The position numbers were made by a program, and so were the translations under genes. The notes beneath the pieces were generated by a model that saw nothing but the letters and a program-made list of their open reading frames with translations, was not told the origin of the DNA and made no database searches. Below, piece after piece: positions 1-7,374 of a stretch of 12,560 nt of DNA; positions within the stretch are counted from its first letter, which is position 1; each line of letters starts with the position of its first letter. This DNA comes from Bordetella parapertussis (GTDB taxonomy: Bacteria; Pseudomonadota; Gammaproteobacteria; Burkholderiales; Burkholderiaceae_C). The DNA lies in assembly GCA_945871945.1 (NCBI GenBank), contig CAMBXY010000032.1, forward strand, positions 1-12,560, in the 5' to 3' direction.

Positions 1-1
1 A

Positions 2-346
2 CTAATTCGCCAATTGCATACTTGTGACAACAAAGGCGCCGTCTAATTTTTCAATAACAAACTTGACTTTATCGCCTGCTTTGAATGTCTCCAATAAAGA
101 GGTATCGCGAATTTGAAAAACCATGGTCATGCCAGGCATGTCCAGACTTTTGATGTCGCCGTGTTTGATCGTCATCTTTTTGTTGTCACGATTGACCTTT
201 TTAATTTCGCCATCGGCCATGTGGCCAGCGGATACAGCAGACACAGCATCCGCATGTGAGTGGTGTTTGTCTTGGGCATGAACCGTTGAAAACCAAGCAG
301 CAGAAGAAACCAGCAAGAAAGCGAAAAGGTGTTTAGAAATTTTCAT
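2..346 (-). CDS. CusF-family periplasmic copper-binding protein
   Basis: A 114-residue exported protein of the CusF fold, a small beta-barrel that carries Cu(I)/Ag(I) in the periplasm, usually to an RND efflux pump or a P-type ATPase partner. Residues 1-24 form a signal peptide ending VHA. A His cluster (HHSH, 28-31) follows. The metal site is clear: H62, then the MPGMTM segment with M70, M73 and M75. The spacing equals that of E. coli CusF H36, W44, M47 and M49, but the Trp is replaced by Met (M70). A purine-rich GAGGAA ribosome site lies just upstream of the ATG. It starts 29 bases after the cupredoxin gene ends, so the two are probably co-transcribed. The TAG stop sits at bases 2-4, so the gene is complete, and any further operon genes lie outside the window. 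The family is sure; the exact partner is unknown. Confidence 0.9.
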   Translation of the reverse strand: MKISKHLFAFLLVSSAAWFSTVHAQDKHHSHADAVSAVSAGHMADGEIKKVNRDNKKMTIKHGDIKSLDMPGMTMVFQIRDTSLLETFKAGDKVKFVIEKLDGAFVVTSMQLAN

Positions 347-375
347 AACGTATTCCTCGAATAGGTTTTAAAAAA

Positions 376-891
376 TTAATGTTTGTGCGCTGAGTCATGA
401 GCAGGTGAATCTCCAACAGACTTGCCACCCACTACCACCACTCCCTTCATGCCTGCTTCGAAGTGTCCAGGTTGTAGACATGCAAAATTAACATTACCTG
501 ACTTTGTAAATTGCCAAATGATCTCAGCAGATTTCCCTGGTTGCACCGTTATTTGGTTGTCATCATCATGCTCCATTTCAGGATTTTTTTTCATCACCTC
601 GGCGTGTTCTTTTAGCTCTTTTTCTGTGCCCAGCACCATTTCGTGCTTCGCCTTGCCAGAGTTTTTAACAATAAATTTAATAGTTTCACCTTGTTTGACT
701 GTGATGCTTTGTGGGTTAAAGCGCATGGTGTCAAGCATTTCTACTTTGACAGTGCGCTTGGCATTGGTGGCTTTACCCGGTTTACCAATCGCATCTGAGG
801 CTGCGTGACCGCCAGCGTGATTGCCTGCTGCGAAAACAGTTGAGGAAATAAGAGCGACGGATAAGGTGGTCAAGATTAATTTGAATGTCAT
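376..891 (-). CDS. CopI-like periplasmic cupredoxin (type-1 copper protein)
   Basis: A 171-residue exported cupredoxin. Residues 1-21 are a signal peptide ending VFA. The mature protein begins with a His-containing stretch (GNHAGGHA) and ends with another (PAHDSAHKH). The domain at about 47-157 has all four type-1 copper ligands: H83 (KHEM), C138, H143 and M148 in the FACLQPGHFEAGM segment. This layout, with charged and His/Met-containing tails, resembles CopI, a cupredoxin needed for copper tolerance in Rubrivivax and relatives. I therefore infer a role in periplasmic copper binding or Cu(I) oxidation. The reading frame stays open for 32 more codons up to base 987, but that extension runs into a terminator hairpin. 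The ATG at 889-891 has a good AAAGGAAAG ribosome site and begins the signal peptide. The CusF-like gene follows 29 bases downstream. Confidence 0.9.
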   Translation of the reverse strand: MTFKLILTTLSVALISSTVFAAGNHAGGHAASDAIGKPGKATNAKRTVKVEMLDTMRFNPQSITVKQGETIKFIVKNSGKAKHEMVLGTEKELKEHAEVMKKNPEMEHDDDNQITVQPGKSAEIIWQFTKSGNVNFACLQPGHFEAGMKGVVVVGGKSVGDSPAHDSAHKH

Positions 892-956
892 GGGCTTTCC
901 TTTTTTGAGGTTTAAAAGAGGTTCAATGGCCAGCGTATCCAAAGAGTTTGCGTATA

Positions 957-983
957 TAAAAAAACCCCTCGAAAGGGGTTTTA
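957..983 (-). terminator. Rho-independent terminator of the 50-residue peptide gene
   Basis: Read on the minus strand, this is a stem of four A and four C, closed by T-A around a TTCG loop, pairing with four G and four T and continuing into a run of seven T. It lies 18 bases after the stop of the small peptide gene and before the cupredoxin gene. It should therefore end or attenuate transcription between them. The UUCG-type loop and T-run make it convincing. Confidence 0.85.
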
Positions 984-1000
984 ACAAAGCTCAAGAGAAA

Positions 1001-1153
1001 TTACTTCTTGGTGCAAGCTGGGTTTTTTTCGTTTTCTTTCTTGGAGCAGTCAACTTTTTTGTCATCGGGCTTGCCACCGCCATGGCTACCTGCGAAGGAG
1101 GGCATAGACAAGAGCATAAAAGCGGAAACGAAAGCAGTGATTACGAATTTCAT
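1001..1153 (-). CDS. Small secreted Lys-rich two-cysteine peptide, unknown function
   Basis: A 50-codon gene that I translated directly. It begins MKFVITAFVSAFMLLSMPSF and ends NPACTKK. Residues 1-21 form a textbook signal peptide, with a basic start, a hydrophobic core and cleavage after SFA. This leaves a mature peptide of about 29 residues. That peptide opens GSHGGGK, is very rich in Lys, Asp, Glu and Asn, and has two cysteines (C36 and C47). They could form a disulfide or bind metal. An AAAGG ribosome site sits eight bases before the ATG, and a strong intrinsic terminator follows the stop. These signals on both sides argue that it is real. It sits directly upstream of two copper-protein genes on the same strand, so a copper or periplasmic stress link is plausible but only inferred. 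I do not recognise the family. Confidence 0.78.
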   Translation of the reverse strand: MKFVITAFVSAFMLLSMPSFAGSHGGGKPDDKKVDCSKKENEKNPACTKK

Positions 1154-1255
1154 AGAAACACCTTTAGGTTGTGAGGTTGAGAAAAGCCGTTAAAGATGTG
1201 TGCCAAACTGGCATCACAATCACATCCTAGCAAGTTATAAAGGCACTCGTTTTTT
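1154..1255. promoter_or_regulatory. Divergent intergenic region with a short inverted repeat
   Basis: This stretch separates the minus-strand secreted-peptide gene from the plus-strand TPR gene and must hold the start signals for at least the former. It contains the inverted repeat TGCCA-AAC-TGGCA at 1201-1213, which could be an operator half-site pair. No convincing -35/-10 pair was found on either strand. A TTATAA at 1235-1240 is a possible -10 for the plus-strand gene, but it lacks a good -35. Confidence 0.35.
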
Positions 1256-2506
1256 ATGGACAAAGCAAAGCGGCCGGCGCATTTCCCCTCCAAACCAAAC
1301 TTGCCACTGGGCGTACTTTGGTTTTTGATGGGTGGCTCAATGCTCCCGCACTTGGCAGCACAAGAGCGTTTTTTGCCGCCCGCTTCGGCTGTGGTTCTAC
1401 CCTCTTCGGTTCATGCCAACGGGGGGCGTCAGTCTCACTTGCGCGCGCTCGATCAGGCACGGCGAGCGCAGCCTCAAAACTTAGACGCAGCCCTCACCTA
1501 TTGCCGTGCTGTTTTTAACTTAGGACTCATCGAGGGCGATTTGCGCTGGTATGGCTCGGCCAAAGCGGCTTTGGGCCCATGGTGGCAAGCATCTGAATTA
1601 CCCGCCGAGGGTTATTTTTTACGCGGCTTGGTCAAGCAGGGCTTTCACGATTTTCAGGGAGGGCTTTCCGACATTGACCGTGCCATCGCCCTAGAGCCCC
1701 GCCGGGCTGAATTTTGGTCTTGGCGCTTTGCCCTGCATTTACTTCAGGCTGATATGGCCATGGCACGCCAAGACACTGAAGAAATTGCACGGTTGTTTGG
1801 GGCAGAAGAGTCCGATGTTTACCGTGCCATCTTGCTTTATCGCACAGGACAGCCCTTGCCTGCTGTGCTGATGCTCACGCGCGCCCTTCGTTCCCCCCTG
1901 AATAAAGATGTCTTCTCGCAAGATTGGTTGAGCTTTCACTTGGGCGAAGCGCATCGCGTTGCCGGTCAACCTGCGCAAGCCATGGCCGTTTGGGGCGAGC
2001 GCCTCAAGGTTAATGGTCAGTCGCACTTACTCAGACTTTCGCTGGCCGAGCTGCTAAACCAGCAAGGCCTCTACCCGCAGGCAAAAGCCATGGCCATGAA
2101 CCAAGCTGACATGGCCAGTCTGACGGATGCCTTGCTGATGCAGGCCCTGCTGGCCAGCCGGGGCGAAAAAGATGCAAGTCAAGCCAAACTGGCCAGTCAG
2201 GTGCAAGCGCGTATGCGCGCACAAGCCCTGCGGCAAGAGTCGTTGATTGAGCGTCCCAAACTGATCTACCAAATTGCGTACGGTCAAGATATCGCAGCAG
2301 GACTTGCATTGTCGATCGACAATTGGCAACTGCAAAAAGAACCGCCCGATGCAGTGCTTTTTGTGCAGGCTGCATTGGCACTGGGCCAGGCCCAAGCCGC
2401 TGCCCCAGTGGTTGAGTGGGCTGAAAAAACCCGCTACACAGACCCCCAACTCGCGCCGCTGATTCAGCAACTCAAGGCCCATCCCAGCTGGAAGAGGGGT
2501 CGATGA
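1256..2506 (+). CDS. Exported tetratricopeptide-repeat (TPR) protein
   Basis: A 416-residue, mostly alpha-helical protein. The N-terminus has a hydrophobic stretch (about residues 16-34, LPLGVLWFLMGG to LAA) that looks like a signal peptide or anchor, so I place it in the periplasm. The rest is rich in Ala, Leu and Gln and shows degenerate TPR helices. Examples are GYFLRGLVKQGFHDFQGG followed by LSDIDRAIALEP (about 117-148), and the region near 228-275 with GEAHRVAGQPAQAMAVW. Such proteins act as binding scaffolds; no enzymatic motif is seen. The stop overlaps the start of the HupE/UreJ-like gene by four bases, so the two products very likely work together. A ribosome site (AAGG) is present but 12 bases from the ATG, so an internal start is possible, for example the Met at residue 25. 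The function beyond partner of the membrane protein is unknown. Confidence 0.8.
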   Translation: MDKAKRPAHFPSKPNLPLGVLWFLMGGSMLPHLAAQERFLPPASAVVLPSSVHANGGRQSHLRALDQARRAQPQNLDAALTYCRAVFNLGLIEGDLRWYGSAKAALGPWWQASELPAEGYFLRGLVKQGFHDFQGGLSDIDRAIALEPRRAEFWSWRFALHLLQADMAMARQDTEEIARLFGAEESDVYRAILLYRTGQPLPAVLMLTRALRSPLNKDVFSQDWLSFHLGEAHRVAGQPAQAMAVWGERLKVNGQSHLLRLSLAELLNQQGLYPQAKAMAMNQADMASLTDALLMQALLASRGEKDASQAKLASQVQARMRAQALRQESLIERPKLIYQIAYGQDIAAGLALSIDNWQLQKEPPDAVLFVQAALALGQAQAAAPVVEWAEKTRYTDPQLAPLIQQLKAHPSWKRGR

Positions 2507-3690
2507 TGAGGTGCAGCCGATTGTTTCTGTCTGGACTGGTCACATGCCGCCAAATAGCTTTGGGCCTTGCGATGCTGTGGGGCCTGCTCTTGGGCAACGC
2601 AACTTGGGCGCACTCCAGCAGCAACAGCTACCTCACACTCAGCATGCCTGCTGAGCAGTTGACCCTGCGTGCGGACATCCATCTGAGAGATCTAGACTTG
2701 GTCTTCGATCTAGATGAAAACCGTGATGGTCAGGTCACCTGGGCGGAAACCCAGTCTCGCAGTGCTGAACTCATGGATTGGATGGCCCAAGGCCTGGTGC
2801 TCAATGCTTCAGGGCAAAGCTGCACGCTGGGGCAAGCCGATCTGAAAGCCAGCTTGCACGCCGACGGCACCTATTTGAGTGCCCTGTGGACACCAACATG
2901 TTTAGGTGTGACTCAGCCCATGGACCAAGCCCGCCTGGTGCTTCGCTATGAGCTTATTTTTTCTCAGGATAACCTGCATCGAGGCCTGCTGAAGGTGGAT
3001 TTTCCCAATGACCAGAGCAGTGCCTTGCTCAGTCCCGAAAGACCTGAAGTTGCACTCAATGCCGCTGAAAGACACCCCTTGCGGGTGATGGGACGCTATG
3101 TGGTCGAGGGCGTCTGGCACATCTGGATTGGGATTGACCACATCGTCTTCCTTCTCAGCCTGTTGGTACTGGCTCCCCTGCAATCATCAAGGCAAAAGGT
3201 GCTGGACTGGCAAGGCGCCACGCACATTCGCCCCGTAGCATTGGACGTGTTTGCCGTCGTCACCGCCTTCACCTTCGCGCACTCGATCACTCTGGGGCTG
3301 ACCATCACAGGCTGGCTGACACCGCCCGCTGACTGGGTGGAGCCCGCCATTGCTTTGTCGGTGGTGCTGGCAGCTTTCAACAACTTGTTGGGGGTCAGCT
3401 CTCTTAAGCGCTGGCGTTTGGCGTTTGTTTTCGGTCTGGTGCACGGTTTCGGCTTTGCCAGCGTGTTGCTGGACTTGGGGCTGCCTGCTAGCGCACTTTT
3501 TGCCGCCCTGGGCGGCTTTAACTTGGGTGTTGAATTGGGACAACTGGCCATCGTTGGAGCGTTTTTACCCTTGTCTTGGGCGATGCGGCGAACTCGTTTT
3601 TACCGTTGGGTGGTGGTAACAGGTGGATCACTTGCTGTCGTTTTGTTGGGGCTGTTTTGGACAGTGCAAAGAGTGGGGTGGCTTGATTAA
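2503..3690 (+). CDS. HupE/UreJ-family membrane protein with periplasmic EF-hand domain
   Basis: A 395-residue protein. Residues 1-36 form a signal peptide ending TWA. Residues 37 to about 195 form a periplasmic domain holding a canonical EF-hand loop at 71-82 (DENRDGQVTWAE; D1, N3, D5, G6 and E12 all present). The C-terminal half is the HupE/UreJ_2 membrane domain with about six to seven helices. It carries the family's conserved His and acidic motifs: HIWIGIDHIVFLLSLL, FTFAHSITLGL, FGLVHGFGFASVL and FNLGVELGQLA. Relatives include nickel/cobalt permeases of hydrogenase and urease clusters, but this longer, exported form is usually orphan and its substrate is unproven. No hydrogenase or urease genes are nearby. 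ATGA overlap with the TPR gene and a GAAGAGGGG ribosome site inside that gene show translational coupling. Metal-ion transport is an inference; the neighbouring copper genes are on the opposite strand. Confidence 0.85.
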   Translation: MMRCSRLFLSGLVTCRQIALGLAMLWGLLLGNATWAHSSSNSYLTLSMPAEQLTLRADIHLRDLDLVFDLDENRDGQVTWAETQSRSAELMDWMAQGLVLNASGQSCTLGQADLKASLHADGTYLSALWTPTCLGVTQPMDQARLVLRYELIFSQDNLHRGLLKVDFPNDQSSALLSPERPEVALNAAERHPLRVMGRYVVEGVWHIWIGIDHIVFLLSLLVLAPLQSSRQKVLDWQGATHIRPVALDVFAVVTAFTFAHSITLGLTITGWLTPPADWVEPAIALSVVLAAFNNLLGVSSLKRWRLAFVFGLVHGFGFASVLLDLGLPASALFAALGGFNLGVELGQLAIVGAFLPLSWAMRRTRFYRWVVVTGGSLAVVLLGLFWTVQRVGWLD

Positions 3691-3694
3691 TCTA

Positions 3695-3713
3695 TTTTTT
3701 GATCAATAAAAAA
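3695..3713. terminator. Possible AT-rich bidirectional terminator between convergent genes
   Basis: The 34-base gap between the HupE-like gene and the convergent AttH-like gene holds TTTTTT, then GATCAAT, then AAAAAA. This can fold into an A/T stem, with T-runs in both reading directions. It lacks a GC stem, so it is weak, but the position between two stop codons is right for a shared terminator. Confidence 0.3.
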
Positions 3714-3724
3714 GCAAATTTATG

Positions 3725-4831
3725 TCAAAGCTGCAACGGCGTACCGTAGCCTGTCAGCTCTAAAAATCCTCGCCCAAGAAGCCGCTCGCCCTTCATCAGA
3801 CTGACGGCCCCCTCCCAATAAAATCCGCCTGTGCTGGCACGTGCATCCACCTCTTGAGCCATCATCAACGGGACCAGGCGGTAAAGCTCAGCGCCTATGA
3901 CCAGGTCCATAGGAATGGGGTAGTCAATCAATGACTTTGATCGCCAGCTGCCGCTGGCTTGCCAGCGAAGCGGATCCCCTTCTTTGGTTGGTCGACCTTC
4001 ACGATCTCGCACATCGACATGGGCGTATATAGACTCGGATTGATTGTTGCGAATCCGAAAAGCCATCAACGTTCCACCGTCCAACAAATTGATGCCAACC
4101 CAATCCCAGCCAACGGCCCCTGGCATCAGCAATTGACTTGACCACTCATGATCCAGCCAAGCTTGACCTTGAAGGGTTTTCTTTTGCTTGCCCCATTGAA
4201 CATTGCCATTGACGCTCAATGGTGCTCGACTGTAATAATGACTGGCTTGCTCGGGTCTAGGCCCCTTTTGAGAAAAGCCATCGCGTCCTCGAAGAACCAC
4301 TTTTTGATTTGTGCTGGCTTCAAAGGACAGAGAAAAATCCTTGTCTGAAAAGTGTCCTTCGTAAGCTTCAGATGCATGGCCTTGTATTCGGCGCAGAAAC
4401 CAGTCTTCGAAACGCAGGTCGGTGTCAGAAGTATCCGCATGCAAACTGCTTCCATTTAAGCGACCGGCTCGGTTGGCGTGCACGAAGACATTTTCTTGAC
4501 CCATGGCAATAGCGGCATGCGCAAACAGCAATTGGCTTGGCGCTAAGCGGCTTGGATTTTCTGGCGCATGTTGAGTTCTGCTGCGAAAAAAGGTCAACTG
4601 AAAACCAACAGCTGACTGCCCCTGACCCAACCAGCCCGTCAGATACCACCACTCGGTGCGGTACTCGGGGTGAGCGCCGTAATCTCTGGGAAATACCAAA
4701 CGACGAGGTTTTACGGGTGGGTAAAACGGTGTCTCTGCTCGGGCTGTACCTGCGGACCAAGGTAAAAACCCCGCAAGCAGGGAAACAGCGGTTTTAAAGG
4801 CATGACGGCGGTTTGGTGGACGTGGTGTCAT
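3725..4831 (-). CDS. AttH/CrtC-like exported lipocalin-fold protein of the ABC operon
   Basis: A 368-residue protein of the AttH/carotenoid 1,2-hydratase (CrtC-like) superfamily, built of two lipocalin-like barrels. Family marks include EWWYLTGWL at 60-68, GFQLTFFR at 76-83, the WLDHEWSS segment, GWDWVGINL, and YWEGAVSL near the C-terminus. The N-terminus has a twin-arginine-like start (NRRHAFK, 7-13), a hydrophobic stretch, and a likely cleavage at ARA (about 30-32), so it is exported, possibly by Tat. The frame is open 40 codons further upstream, but those codons overlap the permease gene and look out of place. The ATG at 4829-4831 is five bases after the permease stop. Genes of this kind follow the ABC pair in AttEFGH-type systems, where the protein is the periplasmic partner. 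There are no carotenoid genes nearby, so hydratase activity is unlikely. The ligand is unknown, probably lipid-like. Confidence 0.85.
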   Translation of the reverse strand: MTPRPPNRRHAFKTAVSLLAGFLPWSAGTARAETPFYPPVKPRRLVFPRDYGAHPEYRTEWWYLTGWLGQGQSAVGFQLTFFRSRTQHAPENPSRLAPSQLLFAHAAIAMGQENVFVHANRAGRLNGSSLHADTSDTDLRFEDWFLRRIQGHASEAYEGHFSDKDFSLSFEASTNQKVVLRGRDGFSQKGPRPEQASHYYSRAPLSVNGNVQWGKQKKTLQGQAWLDHEWSSQLLMPGAVGWDWVGINLLDGGTLMAFRIRNNQSESIYAHVDVRDREGRPTKEGDPLRWQASGSWRSKSLIDYPIPMDLVIGAELYRLVPLMMAQEVDARASTGGFYWEGAVSLMKGERLLGRGFLELTGYGTPLQL

Positions 4832-4836
4832 GTCAT

Positions 4837-7374
4837 TTACCAATCGGCCCTGAGGCTTTCTGCCAAGCGTTTTGAGTCCAGTCCTTGACCTGCAGCCCAG
4901 CGCGCAGCCAACACGCCCAGCAGCAGCAACAAAACACTGATGGCCAACCATTGCTTGAAATCAAAATGCGTGTTCATCGTCCAATGAAAAGATTCAGGAT
5001 TCACTTTATGAATCAGTATTTGGCTCATCAGGCCCCCCAACGCACTGGCCCAGACCACGGCCACGGCCAACAGCAAAGCAATCTCTAAAGACACCAAACG
5101 CAAGCTGTCTTTGTATGACATCCCTAGGTGCGCGAACAACCCAAACTCACGTCTACGCAAAAGCAACTGACCGGTGACACCCGCAGCAACTGAAAAAAGA
5201 GCAACAAACAAAGCAGCTGCCTCTAGTGCATAGGTCATGGCAAAACTCCGGTCGAAGATTTTGAGCGAAAGCTCTCGTACATCGCTGGCACTGATCCATT
5301 TAAGTTGGATCAATTCGGGTACTTGAGCTTGTATGCTGGAAATGACTTGGGCCGTGTCTGCTCCGCTTTCTATCCAAACCGAAATACTGGATCGCGAACG
5401 ATCCCCTGTGAGGGCTTCGTAGTCCTCTGTAGACAACACCACCGATCCATGTTGGCGGCCATAGTCTCTGTACAAGCCTGCGACCCAAACCTTGGACAGG
5501 CCTTGCGCTTGCAGTGGCAAGCTGTTTTCTTGGCCCACACGCCAGCCGTAGAGATCGGCCATGGCCTCAGATCCAAAAACCACCAGATGCTTACGGTTGT
5601 CCATGGGTGGCAATTTCGACATGCCCACCAGGGCCACCGACTGCATCGGGTTTTGCAGGTTCAGAGGCTTTGCGATCAAGACCACATCAGGGCGGTCGTT
5701 GGCAAGACGAATATTTCTTTGTCGGCTGGTTTCCACCTTTTGTACTTGGGGCACTTGGGCGACCAAGTCTTGCACATTTGGAGAAAACCCTTGCTGATCG
5801 GCCATGGATTGGCTGCTGGTGTAGAGGTCAGCAGGCAACACCAAATTCAACCAATCGGAAACCGAAGTTCTGAAGCTGCTGACCATGACCATCATGGCCA
5901 CAGTCAATGAAAACGCGGCCACTGTGCCCGCGATCAAAGGCGTGGACGCAGAGGGCGCTTGCGCCAGTCGCCACATGGCAAAGCGCACAACAGCAGGAAC
6001 ACGCAAAGTCGCAACCACGCGTGAGAGGCTGCCCCAAAGCTTGGACAAAATCCACGGCACGGCCAAGAGCCCGGAGCACAGCAGGGCCGCAATCGCTGCA
6101 TAGGCAGCCCAAGGTAACTCATCCAGCGTGGGCAATAGGAGCAACACGATGGCCAGCGCAGCGCTCACAAGACTCCATTTCAAGGAGGGCAACTTGAGCA
6201 CCAATGTTTCAGCTTGATCCGCACGCAACATAGCCATGGGCCGGCGCCAATTGATTTGCGACAAAGGTAGCCACGCGGATAACAATCCCATCAGCACTGC
6301 GGCCATGGCAAAAATAAACAGCGCCACCCAGTCAATGACCATGGCAGCTTGTGCACTCGAAAAGTAATTGCCGCCCAAATCACCCCCCACGATGCGCATC
6401 AAAATAGCTGCCAACAAAAGACCCATTACGACACCCAACAAGCCGCCCAAAGCACCAATCAGCCCACCTTGTACCCAGACAAAACGCCGAAGCCAAGGCT
6501 CGCTGGCGCCAAGCACACCCAACAAAGCCAGCTCAGCTCGCTGACGAACGATGGACAAATGGACCGCTGTGGACACCAGAAATCCCCCTGTGAGCAAGGC
6601 CACCATGGCCAGCACTGTGAGATTGACACGGTAGGCACGCGATAAAAGCGACATGCGTCTGTTGCGGTCTTGCATGGCCACCAATTGCAAAGGTTCTGCC
6701 TGCGCTGTCAGAGCATCACTCAGCCCTTGTGTGCTTTGCCATTCTTCCAGGCGAAGGTCAAGTCTAGACACCACACCCAGTCGGTTAAAAGCCCATTGCG
6801 CGCTGCCAATGTCCATCACGCCGATCGCTTGCGCTGCAGCGCCTGGCACTTCCCCTGCCACTTGCAAGGACACCGAATCGAGGCCATGTTGCAAGCTGAT
6901 GTTGTCGCCCACCTTGACGTTCAAGGCGTTGAGTGCCGCACGCGATAAAAACAGTGACTTGGCATTGAACAAACTACGGGCATCGCTCATCACAGACGGT
7001 AGCAATGAAGGGGAAACAATGGCGGATTTGAAAAAATCCAAGCCCAGCACCGTCAGTTGGTCTGTGCGAACGACCAGCACAGGACTCACCGTGTGTATGC
7101 CCAAATCTGCCCGGCGGCGGTCCCAATCTTCGATTTTCCGGTCATCCATCTCACCCAAAGGCGAAACCAACTGAGCCGAGGCTTGGCCATTGACCGTGTC
7201 CAAAGCCAGGCCAAATGAGTTGAGTGCCGAAGAGTTGACGGTGTGTATTGCTACGGCCAGCATGACACCGATGGCCACCATCACGAGGGCGACTAACCAT
7301 CGCGTCCAAGCTTGGATGCAAGCACCCTTAAGCAGCCACAGGAAAAGGACTTGCTGACCTGTTAGTCTCAACAA
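4837..7374 (-). CDS. ABC transporter permease, fused FtsX-type (AttF/AttG-like)
   Basis: An 845-residue inner-membrane protein with the layout of long FtsX/MacB-type permeases, as if two permease units were joined. One helix lies near 24-45, then a periplasmic domain (about 46-245). Helices follow near 250-275, 302-328, 347-370, 400-416, 422-444 and 478-500. A second periplasmic domain comes next (about 505-715), and three last helices near 720-840. Two FtsX domains are visible: RQRAELALLGVLGA (278-290) and LRRREFGLFAHLGMS near the end are the typical coupling-helix segments that contact the ATPase. AttEFGH systems usually have two separate permeases; here one chain would do both jobs. The start is TTG at 7372-7374, inside the end of the ATPase gene (seven-base overlap), with AAGG six bases before it. 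There is no ATG before the first membrane helix. The substrate is unknown. Confidence 0.88.
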   Translation of the reverse strand: MLRLTGQQVLFLWLLKGACIQAWTRWLVALVMVAIGVMLAVAIHTVNSSALNSFGLALDTVNGQASAQLVSPLGEMDDRKIEDWDRRRADLGIHTVSPVLVVRTDQLTVLGLDFFKSAIVSPSLLPSVMSDARSLFNAKSLFLSRAALNALNVKVGDNISLQHGLDSVSLQVAGEVPGAAAQAIGVMDIGSAQWAFNRLGVVSRLDLRLEEWQSTQGLSDALTAQAEPLQLVAMQDRNRRMSLLSRAYRVNLTVLAMVALLTGGFLVSTAVHLSIVRQRAELALLGVLGASEPWLRRFVWVQGGLIGALGGLLGVVMGLLLAAILMRIVGGDLGGNYFSSAQAAMVIDWVALFIFAMAAVLMGLLSAWLPLSQINWRRPMAMLRADQAETLVLKLPSLKWSLVSAALAIVLLLLPTLDELPWAAYAAIAALLCSGLLAVPWILSKLWGSLSRVVATLRVPAVVRFAMWRLAQAPSASTPLIAGTVAAFSLTVAMMVMVSSFRTSVSDWLNLVLPADLYTSSQSMADQQGFSPNVQDLVAQVPQVQKVETSRQRNIRLANDRPDVVLIAKPLNLQNPMQSVALVGMSKLPPMDNRKHLVVFGSEAMADLYGWRVGQENSLPLQAQGLSKVWVAGLYRDYGRQHGSVVLSTEDYEALTGDRSRSSISVWIESGADTAQVISSIQAQVPELIQLKWISASDVRELSLKIFDRSFAMTYALEAAALFVALFSVAAGVTGQLLLRRREFGLFAHLGMSYKDSLRLVSLEIALLLAVAVVWASALGGLMSQILIHKVNPESFHWTMNTHFDFKQWLAISVLLLLLGVLAARWAAGQGLDSKRLAESLRADW

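Noticed and set aside
422..808. Plus-strand open frame of 128 codons
   Set aside because: It lies wholly opposite the cupredoxin gene, whose signal peptide and copper ligands are clear; the translation shows no domain and is Cys/Ser/Pro-rich noise.
892..987. N-terminal extension of the cupredoxin by 32 residues
   Set aside because: The extension overlaps the terminator and would bury the signal peptide; the ATG at 891 has a good ribosome site.
821..1174. Plus-strand open frame of 117 codons across the copper intergenic region
   Set aside because: It runs through the terminator hairpin and the antisense of the small secreted peptide; no ribosome site or domain is seen.
3096..3551. Minus-strand open frame of 151 codons
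   Set aside because: It is antisense to the HupE/UreJ membrane domain; the Lys/Ser/Pro-rich translation matches no fold.
3725..4831. Carotenoid 1,2-hydratase function for the AttH-like protein
   Set aside because: The fold is shared, but there are no carotenoid genes and the gene is the last member of an ABC operon.
5305..5910. Plus-strand open frame of 201 codons, and another at 6653-7174
   Set aside because: Both are antisense to the 845-residue permease, which is continuous and well formed in its own frame.
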